Shown here piece by piece: positions 8,840 through 20,975 of a stretch of DNA of 64,000 bases (its first letter is position 1; the number at the start of each line of letters is the position of its first letter). The stretch is taken from contig NC_089495.1 in NCBI RefSeq assembly GCF_036850765.1, positions 201,625,847 through 201,689,846 of the forward strand, written 5' to 3'. Below the pieces are notes generated by a model that was given only the letters and a program-made list of their open reading frames with translations, was not told the origin of the DNA and searched no databases. Both the position numbers and the translations under genes were made by a program. The stretch is from Saccopteryx bilineata (taxonomy: Eukaryota; Chordata; Mammalia; Chiroptera; Emballonuridae).

Positions 8840-11800
8840 TGGAGGGGGGAGTGGGACTTCCCCCTCTCCTTCTTTCATGTCTTTTCAGTTTTTCTGAGTG
8901 TTCACGTATTCTTTTGCTTTGCTTTGCTTTGCTTTGGCAGTGTGGAAGGAGTGTGGGCTATGAAGTGATCAGGCCTGGGTTTGAATCTTGGTTCTCTCAC
9001 ATACTAGCTGCCACTGGGTAAGTCATGCAACCTCATTGGGCCTCAGTTTCCACATCTGAAAAGTGGACACGAATATGAACATCCACTTTTGCAGGATGAC
9101 TACGACTTCTACCATGGAAGATCTTTATAAGTCCCGAAATGAATCGTTAGGCCTGAGTTGCTGTCTTCCTGGGATGAAGGGGTATCAGGCCCGGCGTGGA
9201 GGAGGGACCTGGGCAGTGTTTAGAGAATGAGTAAAGCGACTAGAGGAAACCCCAGAGGGTTTCTTATCGCCTTCATTCATCCAGTGTTCACTGATGCCCA
9301 CTTGGGCCAGGCCCTGCACTGCGTACTGGGGATGCAAAGTTGCAGGAGGACCATCTCTGGCCTCAGGAGGCTGGACATTTTCAGGGGAGACCCAAGAAAA
9401 CGCATCAGTCCAGAGGGGTCCTGACCCAGTGTCAGGGAACTACGGGAAGGCCTCAGGAAGAGGTAATGTCCGAGTTGTGCAGGATTCGGCCTGATGAACA
9501 GAGGGAGGATAGAGAAGACATTCCAGCGTGAGGGGGCTTTGTGCACAAAGGCCAGCCTGAGGCCGTGAAGCCACTACAGACAGCTCATTGGGGCGGAGCA
9601 GTCAAGAGTTCAAAGGTCAGTAAAGACTGGATCGTCATGACCACTGAGGTCCTCTGAGGAGTCAGGACTTCTATGGAAAATGAGGACAAAAGACTGAAAA
9701 AATCTTTTTCTTTGTGAACCAGGGCAACTTATTTGGCCTCTCAGAGCCTCGGTTTCCTCCTCTGTACAATGGGAACAAAAATATCACAAAAGATTGTTCT
9801 GAGGAGGACTTGAAATGAGGTGGTGTGGTCACTGCCTGGCAGGGGAAGGCGCTCAGTGGATGGGAATGGAATGAATGAGTGAATAAATGAATGAATGATG
9901 ACCTTCTGCCAGGTTAAGGAGCACCCTGCACCTTCGCTCACATTATTCTAAGCCTGGAACTCAGCCCACTCCCCTCAACCCTTCCTTTTCCCTGTCCGGC
10001 CCTTTGCAGTAGGGCCTCCTACTTGCTTACAAGCCAACAGGCTGGAGGCCTGGGACTTTTCTAGGGTTGAGTGACTCAAACCCACAGCCAGGTCCCGAAC
10101 CCTGTCCCTGCTCTGCGATGTCAGAGATGCTTTTTCTCTGCCCCTCAGTAGAGATTCACCTCCAGGCCCTGCCCTGGTGCTTGCTGGGATGGGGAGGCGC
10201 TTGGGTTCCATTGTCTCCTTGATGGGCCAGAGCCACCTGCCTCTGCCTCCAGATGCCTGAACCACCATCTGCTCCCACCCAAGTCCTCGGCTCTTTTCTT
10301 AAAATAATTCCTCCCGTTTCCTTGGAGACATCTCTCACATTGAAGGAAGGAAGGAAGGAAGAGGGGGAGTGAGGGAGGGAGGAGGACAGGTTGGATCCCA
10401 TTTCCTGAGCACCTACTGTGTGCCAGGCCCTGGGCCAGGCAGGGGGCAGGAGGACCATCTCAGAGATGAGTAAGACAAAGCCTTCTCCGTTGAAATGTTC
10501 ACAGAGAGGGGGAAGAGCGGGGACAGAGGACGGGTAAAGGCGTCACTGGGCCGCTACTTCCTGCGCATAGCACCATCGCTTCAGGGGACTCTTTCGGGGG
10601 ATCCTCCCAATACCCCAGCCCCATTTTCCAAAGAGGGAACTGAGCCCAAAGAAGTAAATTCACTTATCCAAGGATATGCGAGGGACAAGTGGTGAGATCA
10701 GAATAAAGTCCCAGATTATGCAAAAACCACAGAGCTGGTTTGCTGGACATGCCCAGAGATCTGTACAAAGTACCGCTGGGGGTGGGGGAGGGGTGCGGCC
10801 GGGAGTCCAAGGACCCCTGTGTGGGGGAGGGGAGTGAAAGGGTGTGGACAGCGGGGTCTCAGCCCTCTTGAGCCAGCTCTGATGCTGACACCACCAGGCT
10901 AAGCAGAGGGACAACCAGATCCTATCCGCCCTAGTGTCTAGTGAGTCGCACTCAGGGCATCTCAGACAAACACCTAACCCAGCAGACACCAGGTCAGCCT
11001 GATGCCCTCGCGCCCTCTGGCTGGCCCCTACGCAAGCAGTCCATCTGGCTGACCCACTCGTCCAGATCTCGGGTTTAGAGCTGCTCTCCTATCTGATCAC
11101 TAAGCCTAGGGGAGAAGAGGTGATTTCTAAAGATTTCCGGCAGAAGTGGGATCACTGTCGCATCACCATGCCTGTGCCACACACCATGTTGTGTGTGTTT
11201 AGATTCCACTCTGGCTTTCTCCCACTCTGCGGTGCGGGCCCTACTACGGGGGCAGTGGCTACCCCGCTGCAGGCAGGTGCAGGAGGTGGGGAGTTCTAGT
11301 GTGAACAAAAGGACAGTGGAGGCACCAGCGTGAACAAAAGGACAGAGGCACAGGGGACTCAGAGAGAAGCAGACAGGCAAGAGCAGCAAAGCAGAGGCCA
11401 GAGAGGGGGCCTCAGAGGAGAGACCTTGAGGGCCAGGTGAGCGGCTCAGCCTTCATTCGGGAGGCCAGTGGGTGCCATCATGGGGTTCAGATGCTCTAAA
11501 AGGAAGGAGGTGTTTAGGGAAGACCTTTCTGGTGGTCAGTGTAGAGGATGGCTGTCCAGCGGGGGTCAGAGGCAGGAGGCCAGGGATGAGGCCACCATGA
11601 CTGCCCTGAGGCGAGATAATGGGACCTGGGCTAGGCTGGAGCTGTGCAGAGGGAGCGGAAGGGGCCAATGGGGAGAGAAATCAAAGAGACAGAATCCACA
11701 GTGGTTGCTGGTGCTGATGTGGGGCGAGGTTAAGGGGAGGAGGCCACAGCGAGGCTCGGTGCCTGGTGTGGGTGGCTGGTAAGGCTGCTCTGGGGAAGGG

Positions 11801-11875
11801 AGGTCTGGGCCATGGGCCGAGGGCCGAGGGGAGGAAGGGAAAGAAAAGTTCACCAGAGGACTTGCATCATGTACG
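8840..11875. repeat. Intergenic sequence with MIR fragments
   Basis: MIR-like blocks lie at about 8940-9090 ('cctcagtttccacatctg'), 9715-9850 and 10385-10450 ('gcacctactgtgtgccagg'). A GAAT-rich tract is at about 9868-9898. A 'gtgtgaacaaaaggacag' pair sits at about 11300-11345. No coding sequence is supported; the open frames are low-complexity. Confidence 0.5.
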
Positions 11876-11883
11876 GTCTATGG

Positions 11884-12095
11884 CCCTGGTCGGCAAACTG
11901 CGGCTCGGAGCCACATGCAGATCTTTGGCCCCTTGAGTGTGGCTCTTCCACAAAATACCACGTGCGGGTGCTACCTCGATAAGGAATGTACCTACCTATA
12001 TAGTTTAAGTTTAAAAAATTTGGCTCTCAAAAGAAATTTCAATCATTGTACTGTTGATATTTGGCTCTGCTGACTCATGAGCTTGCCGACCACTG
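11884..12095. mobile_element. hAT-type MITE, 212 bp
   Basis: Ends CCCTGGTCGGCAAACTG and, reverse-complemented, CAGTGGTCGGCAAGCTC, with an 8-bp duplication GTCTATGG (11876-11883) / GCCTATGG (12096-12103), one mismatch. Terminal CAGTGG-like ends and an 8-bp duplication are the signature of hAT elements. It has no ORF. The internal part contains 'tttggctctcaaaagaaa' and 'gatatttggctctgc'. Confidence 0.85.
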
Positions 12096-12104
12096 GCCTA
12101 TGGG

Positions 12105-12580
12105 ATACTTGGTATTGCTCCTCCTGTGGGCTCCATGTTTTACGTTTCACAAACAGTGGTCAACCCAACTCTTTGGTTGGGTTGCATCCAAGAAGGTTCT
12201 AATCCTGGAACTCTCCAACAACCCTGCGAGGTCAATGCTATTTTTCTCAAAGAGAAAATTCCAGGCTCAGAGAGTGGTGGTGACTGAGCCCAGGGTTCCC
12301 TGAGTGGGTGATGAACTAGGTGTTCTGCCTTTAAGACCAAGGCTTTCCATCTGTACCTAAGAGCCTCCCCGTTGTCCAGGGGCTTGCAGGAAGATGTCCG
12401 GGGAAAATGGGCAGGAGGGAGAGAGTCTGGGGCTGGGGACGGAGCGGCTAAAGGCACAGAGTGGACAAGGTCCTTCAGAGAGAGGACATCCACAGGAACA
12501 AGATCACCTGGGCAGGACCGCAAGGAGCGGCAGCCCGAGTCAACTCGCAAAATCAGTTGTGTCTACCTATAGGAGCAACA
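12105..12580. other. Intergenic sequence, no gene seen
   Basis: A MIR-like stretch is possible at about 12220-12330 (catcctggaactctcc..., tgagtgggtgatgaac). No coding signal. Confidence 0.35.
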
Positions 12581-12584
12581 AACA

Positions 12585-13025
12585 ACTAAAAACAAAATAT
12601 AAGCAAATAATATCATTAATAGTACCTCAGTCCACCAAATCCTGAGGAATAGCTCTAAATAAAGATGTGTAAGACTTCTACAGTGAAAACCGCACACCCT
12701 GCAGAGAGAAATCAAGGCCCTGAGCAAATGGAGAGAGATGCTCCCCTCACGGACGGGAGGACTCCCTGTGTGCAATTTGTTGGTTCTCCCCACGTTAATC
12801 TATAGACCCCAGTCCCAGACAAAATCCTCTCAAGGTTATGATGAGCTCATTCTAAAATGTATATGAAAATTCACACAGCTTTCAATTATAGAGACTATAA
12901 ACTGGGGAGGTGGACACACTACAATATACAGATGATGTATCGTAGAATTGCACACCTGAAATCTGTGTAATTTTATTAACCAATGTGACCCCCCAAAAAA
13001 TCTTAATGAAAATTAAAGTAAAGAA
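12585..13025 (+). mobile_element. L1 fragment
   Basis: 'gtgaaaaccgcacaccctg' and 'atggagagagatgctcccc' are ORF2-type L1 sequence. They are followed by 'ttgcacacctgaaatctgt' of an L1 3' UTR with an AT-rich end. The reading frame is broken. Confidence 0.7.
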
Positions 13026-13461
13026 ATGAACTCCACAATCACAGCCATGTGCTTATCCATAGAACTCCGTGTATAAGACAGACAATTTAATTTTTGGAGA
13101 AGAATTAAATAGGCTAAAATCCCCAGGGCCATCTGGGCCAGTTACCATGAGAAAGGGGAAAGGATTTTCATCTAGAACTTTCTCCACCTGGAAGAAGATA
13201 GCACCATGCTTCTTTCCACACAGAGGGTAAAAGCCAGAGGATCAGCCATTTGTGGTGGGACTGAGATCACTCCAGAGGCTGGCCAAAAGGACAATGGGCT
13301 ATTCATCTTGAACTTAATCAAAAGAAATGGATTTGGCCTACCCAGGCATAGATAGCCCTCCTCTGGTGAACACAAACAGCCAAGCCCTAGACTAACCATC
13401 TTTCTGAGGCATCACTTAATAGTTCCTGTGTGTCCACAACCCATGGCCCTCTTGCCTCACA

Positions 13462-13580
13462 GATATGCACTGGAACCCCAGGTCCACCACTTACTGGCTG
13501 TGTGACTTTGCTCAGGTTGCTTAACCTCTCTGAGCTTCCATTTCCTCATGTGTAAAACAGATCATTAAATTTCCTACCAA
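13462..13580 (+). repeat. MIR fragment
   Basis: 'ccaccacttactggctgtgt', then 'cttccatttcctcatgtgt', is the conserved MIR core in forward orientation. Confidence 0.75.
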
Positions 13581-13589
13581 CCTCTCCCC

Positions 13590-13800
13590 CAAGAAAAAAC
13601 CCCAACTCATAGACACAGACAATAGTATGATGATTACCAGAGGAAAGGGTGGGTAGAAGAGGGTAAACAGGGGACAGTGATGGACGGGGACTTGGCTTTG
13701 GGCGCTGAACACACAGTACAGGGATGTATCATAAAATTGTACACCTGAAACCTATGCACATTCAATAAAAATTTTTATTGAATAAATTCAATAAATGTTT
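13590..13800 (+). mobile_element. L1 3'-UTR fragment
   Basis: 'actcatagacacagacaata', 'ggtgggtagaagagggtaaa' and 'aattgtacacctgaaacc' match the typical L1 3' UTR in forward orientation, ending in an AATAAA-bearing AT-rich tail. Confidence 0.75.
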
Positions 13801-13804
13801 TTAA

Positions 13805-14240
13805 TTGTAGAGACTATTATTGATGAAGAATAAAGCTATTGGACTCACATTACTAGATTTCAGGGCCTACGGAAAACTATAGTTTGGAGAAAATAATTGG
13901 CAACAATGGACTGAATACACAAAAGAACTCCCAGAACTCAATAGTAAAAAAAATTAATCCAACTAGAAAATAGACAAGAGATATGAATAGACAGTTTAAC
14001 AAAGGAGACATGCAGATGGCAAATAAGCACATGAAAAGATGTTCAATGTTATTAGCCAGTAGGGAAATGCAAATTAAAACTACAATGAGATGCGAATCTA
14101 CAGCCTATCAGGACAGCTAAAGTGAAAGGGAGTGACAGCATCAGATGCTGGCAGGGGTGCGGAGAGACCGGAGCTCTCACACATTGCTGGTGGGAATGGA
14201 AAATGGAAATGGTTTGACAGTTGTTGTTGTTTTATTAAAT
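13805..14240 (+). mobile_element. L1 ORF2 fragment upstream of a SINE insertion
   Basis: 'aagcacatgaaaagatgtt', 'gggaaatgcaaattaaaac' and 'cattgctggtgggaatgg' are L1 ORF2 C-terminal landmarks. The frame has stops and indels. The block is cut by the SINE at 14252-14635. Confidence 0.8.
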
Positions 14241-14251
14241 AAAACTAAACA

Positions 14252-14635
14252 GGATCCCTGGCCAGTTAGCTCAGTGCTAGAGCATCGGCCTGGCGTGTGG
14301 ATGTCCTGGGTTCAATTCCCAGTCAGGGAATTGTGTAATTTCACACAGGAGAAATGACCATCTGCTTCTCCATCCTTCCCCCTCTCCCTTCTCTCTATTT
14401 CTCTCTTCTCCTCCTGTAACCATGACTGTGATGGAGCAAGTTGGCCCTGGGCACTGAGGATGGCTCCATGGCCTCTCCTTGGGCACTAAAATAGCCCAGT
14501 TGCCGAGCAATGGAGCAATAGCCCCAGATGGGCAGAGCATCGCCCCATGGTGGGGCTTGCCAGTGGATCCCGGTTGGGGTGCATGTGGGAGTCTGTCTCT
14601 CTGCCTTCCTGCTTTTCGCTTAAGAAAAAAAAAAA
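14252..14635 (+). mobile_element. Family-1 SINE (older copy) within L1 sequence
   Basis: Diverged tRNA-like head (CAGTGCTAGAGCATCGGCC; GGTTCAATTCC), CT-rich body and A tail. The duplication AAAACTAAACA is at 14241-14251 and 14636-14646. Its CTCF-like block is mutated (CATCGCCCCATGGTGGGG), in line with greater age. Confidence 0.92.
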
Positions 14636-14639
14636 AAAA

Positions 14640-15455
14640 CTAAACATGACCTTCAGGAATTAATAAGTGATTATAGCTAGGTTGCAGGACACAAGGTTAA
14701 TATACAAATTCAATTGCTTCCCTATACCAGCAACGAACAAGTGGAATTTAAAATTAAAAAACAGTATCATTTACATTGGCAACCCCCCAAAATAAAATAT
14801 GTAGCTATAAATCTAACATATACCAGATCTACATAAGGAAAACTATAAAACTCTGATGAAAAGAAATTAAAGAACTAAATAAACGGAGCAATATCCCACA
14901 GTCATGGATAAAAAGACTCGATATTGTTAAGGTGTCAGTTCTTCCCAACTTGATCTATAGGTTCAATGCAACTCCAATCAAAACCCCAGCAAGTTAATTT
15001 GTGCATATTAACAAACTGGTTCTAAAGTTTATATAAAGAGGGAAAAGCCCGGAATAGATAACACAGTACTGAGGGAGAAGAACAACGTCAGAGGACTGAC
15101 ACTACCCAGCTTCAAGACTTACTATAAAGAGATGGTAATCAAGACAGTGTGGTATTAGTGAAAGTCTAGATCCACGGGACAGAGTCGGGAGCCCAGAAAT
15201 AGACCTGAGTTAATGAACAGTCAACTCATCTTGACAAAAGAGCAAAGGCAACACCATAGAGCAAAGACAGACTTTTAACAAATGGTGCTGGAACAACTGG
15301 GCATGTACATGCAAAAATATTTCATCTAAACGCAGACCTTACACCATTCACAAAATTAACTTAAAATGGATCATCGACCTAGATTTAAAATGCAAAATTA
15401 TAAAAACTTCTCAAAGATAACATATGAGAAAACCTAAATGACCTTGGGTATGATA
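14640..15455 (+). mobile_element. L1 ORF2 fragment
   Basis: Contains 'ttgctggtgcaacca'-type neighbours in order: 'gttcaatgcaactccaatc', 'aaatggtgctggaacaact' and 'cttctcaaagataacatat', the RNase H/C-terminal part of L1 ORF2. The best open stretches are short, with many stops. The block is dead and does not join 13805-14240 as one intact copy. Confidence 0.85.
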
Positions 15456-15684
15456 CCTATTAAAGTACAACAGAGAGCTCTGTCTGGCCAGATAGCTTGG
15501 TTGGTCAGCCACGTGTGGGGAATGTTAGGGCTCTTGTTGCCACTCCAACTGTGTGCCCCACACCCTCCAACTCTGACCCACTCGAGATGCTTGATGCGAT
15601 TTGAGGTCTCAGGTGTGAGGAAGCCCCCCGGCCGGCAGCTCAGAGATGGTCCCCAGGAATTCCATTTTTTGTAACCTCTGCTTT

Positions 15685-15800
15685 CATGATCAGATGAGGA
15701 AACTGAGGCACAGAGGGACTGACCGTGACTTGCCCGAACTCAAAAGGAAAATAAGTGGTAGAGTCAAGATTTGAATCCAGGCGGCCTGACTCTAGAACCT
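15685..15800 (-). repeat. MIR fragment, reversed
   Basis: 'gatgaggaaactgaggcac', then 'gtcaagatttgaatccagg', is the reverse complement of the MIR core. Confidence 0.75.
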
Positions 15801-16006
15801 TCTGTGGGAAGAGCTATATAGTGACCTGTGGGATCACTAGCCCCCCGGGCATGTCTGAAAGTCTCTATGCCGTAGCAATGCTAACAGAGAAATAATAAAC
15901 AAGCACAGTGGACAGCTAGTGGAATATTTTTTGAATTTTTAGCTGTCTGACTTCCAGAACTAGAAGGGACCATGGAGGTCAGTTAGCTCAAAATCAGGGT
16001 TCGCTG

Positions 16007-16188
16007 TCCTGGCTGTGTAGCTGGGTTGGCTGGAGCATCGTCCCAAAGCGCAGAGGTTGCCGGTTCGGTATCTGGTCGGGACACACACAGGAATAACAGA
16101 TGGACGTTCCTGTTTCTCTCTCTCTCTCACTCCTTCCCTTCCTCTTTTGCTAAGATCAATAAATTAAAAAAAAATACTATTATTTTTT
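16007..16188 (+). mobile_element. Short VES-like SINE
   Basis: tRNA-like head (TTGGCTGGAGCATCG; weak B box GGTTCGGTATC), a run of TCTC and the tail 'aagatcaataaatt' typical of the short bat VES type. The 17-bp duplication is at 15990-16006 and 16189-16205 with a couple of mismatches. Shorter than family 1, and without the CTCF-like block. Confidence 0.85.
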
Positions 16189-16834
16189 AAAATCATGGTT
16201 TGCTGCTTTGCACTCAGGTTCAAGAGAGGTTTTCCTAAAATGCTCCGGCATCGGCGAACCTGCCGTCCGTGGACGAGAAGCAGATACAAATCCACGACTG
16301 TTCACGTGCACAGTGAAAACCTGAAGAGCTCTATAAATGGAGAGTCCTCCTCTTCCTGGTAATTGGTGGTTGACTCTCTGCAGGCAAAAAGTCTGACCTC
16401 AACTGAGGGGAGTCAGTTTTATCCCAATCAGTGTGGACATTTACATATTTTGCTGCGGAGATATGAATCAGTTTCTTCAGAGGCGCTACTTCAGAGTCTA
16501 TGGGGTCACAACAGAGATGACCCACACCGGCTCGCAAGAGCCGTTTGTTAAATATTCAGGAATTTTGTGACCGATGCAGTCGGCAGCTTGAAATTGGCCG
16601 TGGCTGCAGTGTTTACATGAAATCAGAATGTGCTACAAATCAGGAGGTTTTGTTTTGTTTTGTTCTTTAATTTCCAAGAGCCCGCTTACCGGGGCGTCCC
16701 TGTCCTGCACTCTGCCAGAGGGGTCACGTGTGTGGACTATGTGCCACTTTACCTTTCCAATGGATTTCATTTAATCCTAAATTCAATAAAAGAGGGGGGG
16801 CAGATTTGAACATACATCACATAGGCTATCAAAA

Positions 16835-17345
16835 TAACCAGTAAACATAAAAGGTGTTCCATGTCATTAGTCATTGGGAAAATGCAAATTAGAGCCATGG
16901 TGCAAAACCACTACACCCCCCCCCCCCGTGGCAAAAATTAAAGACCACGGTGCCAAGTGCTGGTGAGGATGTAGAGCACTTGGAACTCTCGCATGTGGCT
17001 CGTGGGAGAGGAAATTGGCACAACCGTTTCCAAAAACTGTTTGGCAGAATCTATGAAAGCCAAACACCCATATACTGAATCGCCCAGTAATTTCTCTCCT
17101 GGGTATTTACCCAATAAAAATAAGTGCTTATCGTCACCAAAAGTAATAGACAACAATGTTTATAGCAGCTTCATTCAGAATAGCACTAAACTGAACACAA
17201 TCCAAAAGTCCATAATGGGAAATTGAGTAAATGAATTGTGCTATATTTATCCAACAAAATACTCCACAAATTATTACTACATATGATAATGTGGATGGAT
17301 CTCACAAATACTACATCAAGATAAAGAATCCTGCATTATTCCATT
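16835..17345 (+). mobile_element. Old L1 fragment
   Basis: 'ggtgaggatgtagagcactt', 'tttctctcctgggtatttac' and 'gtttatagcagcttcattc' are L1 ORF2/3'-UTR landmarks in order. A C-run at about 16915-16927 interrupts it. Confidence 0.8.
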
Positions 17346-17443
17346 CATATAAAGTTTCACTAATAATCAATGATGGCAGCTGTCATAATAGTGGGTCCTT
17401 CTAATGTCTTGTAGACTTCAGTTTAAGAAAATGGTTCATTTTA

Positions 17444-17585
17444 GAGAGGAGAGAGAGAAAGAAGGGAGAAGCACAGGAAGCATCAACAACCATATGTGCC
17501 TTGACCGGGCAAGCCCAGGGATTTGAACCAGCGACTTCAGTGTTTTAGGTTGATGCTTTATCCGCTGTGCTACCACGGGTCACGC
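17444..17585 (-). mobile_element. Short tRNA-headed SINE, reversed
   Basis: On the minus strand the head reads '...GTAGCACAGCGGATAAAGC' with a B-like box 'GGTTCAAATCCC', then a short tail. The flanking duplication is ATGGTTCATTTTA / ATGGCTCAATTTTTA at 17431-17443 and 17586-17599. Confidence 0.75.
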
Positions 17586-18310
17586 ATGGCTCAATTTTTA
17601 AAAGTATAAACAATACAAAATTAAGTCTGTGGTGCTCTCGGGTGCTCATCAGGAGCAAAGTCAAATTCCCTGGAAGAAAACACCCTTCACCCAGTCCTCA
17701 GTGAATCCCATAGACAATTTTTAAAAATTCAAAGCATTTAAGAAACTTGTCACCATAAGCAAGACAGAAGAAACAGCAAACAACAGAATCGGTCCCCTTT
17801 AGATGTGTGCATTATAGAATTAGATATAAAATAAACACAAAATGTGTTTAGAGGAATTAACAAGGGAAGTCGAAAACATGACTAAGGAGCAAGGAACTCT
17901 CCAAAGAGAATGAGCAGATTGGCGAGAGAACCAGGTCACATATCCAGAAATGAAAAATGTATTAACTGGAACTTTAAAACTCTTAGAAAGGTTAAACAAC
18001 AGGTTAACCTCAGATGTAGAGAAAATGTGAACTGGAATCTGAGGAAATTATCTAGAACATGACAGAGGACGAAAGAGAAGGGGGGAGACAGGAAACAGAA
18101 AGTCCAGGACATAGAGGATGGATTGGGAAGGTATCACAAATGTCTTCTCGGAGTTCCAGAAAGAGGACCTAGGAGAGCGAGAGGCAGTGCTCAAAGAATC
18201 CTCCAGACATGAATCCGCCTGTGGACAGAGGGTAGAAATGAGCTGAGAAGGCCTAAAGAACAGAAATTCACCAGGCATTTAAGACACACTGAGCACTTAG
18301 GGCATACACA

Positions 18311-18885
18311 CTACTGTGCCAGGCCCCGTGGACGGAAGAGAGACTGGCTACAGCCGGACTCTGCTCAGAAACAAGGCAAGTCATCGACATTTCCTGAGCA
18401 CCTACTGTGTGCCAGGCCCCGTGGACGGAAGAGAGACTGGCTACAGCCGGACTCTGCTCAGAAACAAGGCAAGTCATCGGCATTTCCTGAGCACCTACTG
18501 TGTGCCAGGCCCCGTGGACGGAAGAGAGACTGGCTACAGCCGGACTCTGCTCAGAAACAAGGCAAGTCATCGACATTTCCTGAGCACCTACTGTGTGCCA
18601 GGCCCCGTGGACGGAAGAGAGACTGGCTACAGCCGGACTCTGCTCAGAAACAAGGCAAGTCATCGGCATTTCCTGAGCACCTACTGTGTGCCAGGCCCCG
18701 TGGACGGAAGAGAGACTGGCTACAGCCGGACTCTGCTCAGAAACAAGGCAAGTCATCGACATTTCCTGAGCACCTACTGTGTGCCAGGCCCCGTGGACGG
18801 AAGAGAGACTGGCTACAGCCGGACTCTGCTCAGAAACAAGGCAAGTCATCGACATTTCCTGAGCACCTACTGTGTGCCAGGCACC
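18311..18885. repeat. 93-bp minisatellite, six full units, grown inside a MIR
   Basis: AGGCCCCGTGGACGG recurs at 18321, 18414, 18507, 18600, 18693 and 18786, then breaks at 18879, giving exactly 93-bp spacing. Each unit carries the MIR core 'cctgagcacctactgtgtg' plus 'ccaggc', and normal MIR 3' sequence follows the last unit (to about 19005). Units differ at one site, GAC (A) or GGC (B), in the order A-B-A-B-A-A. The period is a multiple of three, so long frames are open on both strands, but they are not genes. Confidence 0.97.
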
Positions 18886-19005
18886 CCAGTAGGGTGCCCT
18901 CCATAGTTCACCTAACTTCTCGCAACCCACCCATGAGGTGGAAGCTATTCTTGTCCCCACTACAAGACCACATGGCTGCTAAATGGCAGAGCTGGGATTC
19001 AACCT
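18886..19005 (+). repeat. MIR remainder beside the 93-bp array
   Basis: 'tcgcaacccacccatgaggt' and 'tgctaaatggcagagctgg' follow the order of a MIR 3' half. This supports a MIR origin for the neighbouring array. Confidence 0.8.
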
Positions 19006-19009
19006 AGAT

Positions 19010-20770
19010 CTGCCGAATTCCCAGCCCCCAATACTATTTTTTCCCCTCAAATCAGACCGAGGTCGGTGGTTTTTTGTCTTAAATACCCACTGAGTGAACC
19101 AGTTTTAGAAAGAACAAACCCTGGAAGCAAACCAGGCCAGTCTCAGCTGGAGCTGTGGCTGGGGTCGCACTCCTGCCCTGAGGCCCTGCCTTGTCAACAG
19201 GGGCCCCGGCCTGGGCTTCACCCCTGTCTCTAGGGAATCCAGGACACCTGAAGATGACCTCATTGCACCATGGAAAGTCAAGGAAGGAGAGCTTGGTAGA
19301 GGTCCCCACCCCATCCCCCCAGGGCCCCCAGGTGGACTGACACAGGACTGGGGCATCCCAGGGCTCAGTCCCCCCCACGACACCCCGAGGGGGGCCCAAG
19401 GCAGGGCCACTGGTGAGGGATGTCCCACTTACTATCACTGCAAAGCAGTCCTGTGCAGGGAGGGACACAGCCGAAGCCCTCGGGGTGCACTGGGCCAGCT
19501 CCCACCTGATGGGAGAACACTGTAGACTTCCTGGGGTCCCTGAGGGCCACAAGGGAGGGGACGACCCTGCCCTAACTCCAGAGCTCCTACCGGGAAGAGG
19601 CCATAGTTATCTGTTGTAAATAATGAATGTTAAAGAGAAATGTTTTCTCTTACCGGGGAAAAAAAACCCACTGTAAAACTTAGTGACATAAACTAACCAG
19701 TAGACACTGAGCCTCCCCAGGGGCAAGGACCCTGGCTCTTATTCACCTTTTTAATCCTCAGCATACAGTAGGTGCGTAATCAGAGACTCCTAAAACAAAC
19801 CAAGTGCTTCCCTGGCTCGGCCAGGCGTCCCCAGTTCATGTGGGTGGGGCTCCCGAGGGTTTGAGGTGTGGTGGCCCAATGAAGTTCTCTGCCACCGGCT
19901 TTTCATTTTCCTTCCGGTTCTATTTACCAGAACCACCTGCTGAGCAGCCTTCCCACCTGCCGACTCAGGCCCCCACAGTTTGGTCATCACAGCCCACAGA
20001 CCAACAAACAGCCACAGGCTTTGACATCTCTTAAAAACCACTGTGGGTCAGGAGAGCTCATGCACTTTTGGAGGGTGTCTTACGCTGGTTTCTCCTAGAT
20101 GCAGGGTGAGGGTGAGGGCACCTTGCAGCAGGAGAGGCAGGGAAGCCATCGGCAGGCACCGGTGGACACCAGCCGGGCACAGCAGCCTCTGCCACAGGGC
20201 AGGACCCAGACAAACATTGTGTCATAGATGAGTGACTGTTAACAGACGTCATTACCCCTGGCTTGAGGTGCAGGTGAGAGGGGGAGAGAGAGAGAGGTTC
20301 TGGGAACTCCAGGTAACTCTGCTCCTTGATCTCCCACTCAAGGGCACAGGTGAGTGGGCAATACCGTTATAGGAAGAAATCTGAATTTACTCAAATGGAT
20401 CATATTGAGCATAAATCACTTGCAGAACTGAAGACTCTAAGTTACGCATGCACTGATCCTTGAATCCTGCTGGAGAGGTTGGAAACCAGCGCCCCAAAGG
20501 ACAGAGATAATAACAACAATTTGCCCTCTGGGTCTGAGGCCAATTCCCAATCTGCCCCGCAGGCTACACACTCCAGCCCCTCGGGTCTCCCTGCAAGCCA
20601 AAGGCCCCCAGTTGACAAGAGGAAAGGGGTCTTCCAGGGCCACCAAGTCTGTGGCATGCAGGGTAGATTAGCCGTTTCTTCAGCGGCCCCCAGAGGTCCC
20701 CTCCAGAAGCGGGGTCTCCTCTGATCTTCTCCTTTACCTCTTAGCAGCCACCTGCGACCTGAGGCTCCCT
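19010..20770. other. Intergenic sequence, no gene seen
   Basis: GC-rich, with stretches of CCCC and short unsupported frames. Nothing recognised beyond weak old-repeat traces. Confidence 0.35.
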
Positions 20771-20784
20771 GAATATGTCTAGAC

Positions 20785-20975
20785 CAGGGGTCTCAAACTC
20801 GTGGCCTGCGGGCCGCATGCAGCCCGCCGAACAATTTTGTGCGGCCCGCAGACTAATCCACGAAGTTCAAAATATTTTGGATAAAATTAAGTAAGCCTAG
20901 GGGCCTACTTGTATTTGCCGAATGGCTGTGATCTTGCTCTGCGGCCCACATGCTGAGTTGAGTTTGAGACCTCTG
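20785..20975. mobile_element. Young hAT-type MITE, 191 bp
   Basis: Begins CAGGGGTCTCAAACTC and ends GAGTTTGAGACCTCTG (15/16 inverted match), with a perfect 8-bp target duplication GTCTAGAC at 20777-20784 and 20976-20983. The inner part 'gcgggccgcatgcagcccgc' pairs with 'gtgcggcccgcagac' and could fold back. No ORF is present. Confidence 0.93.

Noticed and set aside
18268..18960. 230-codon minus and 196-codon plus frames over the 93-bp array
   Set aside because: Perfectly periodic frames on both strands, caused by a 93-bp unit divisible by three in a MIR-derived array. No splice or family support.
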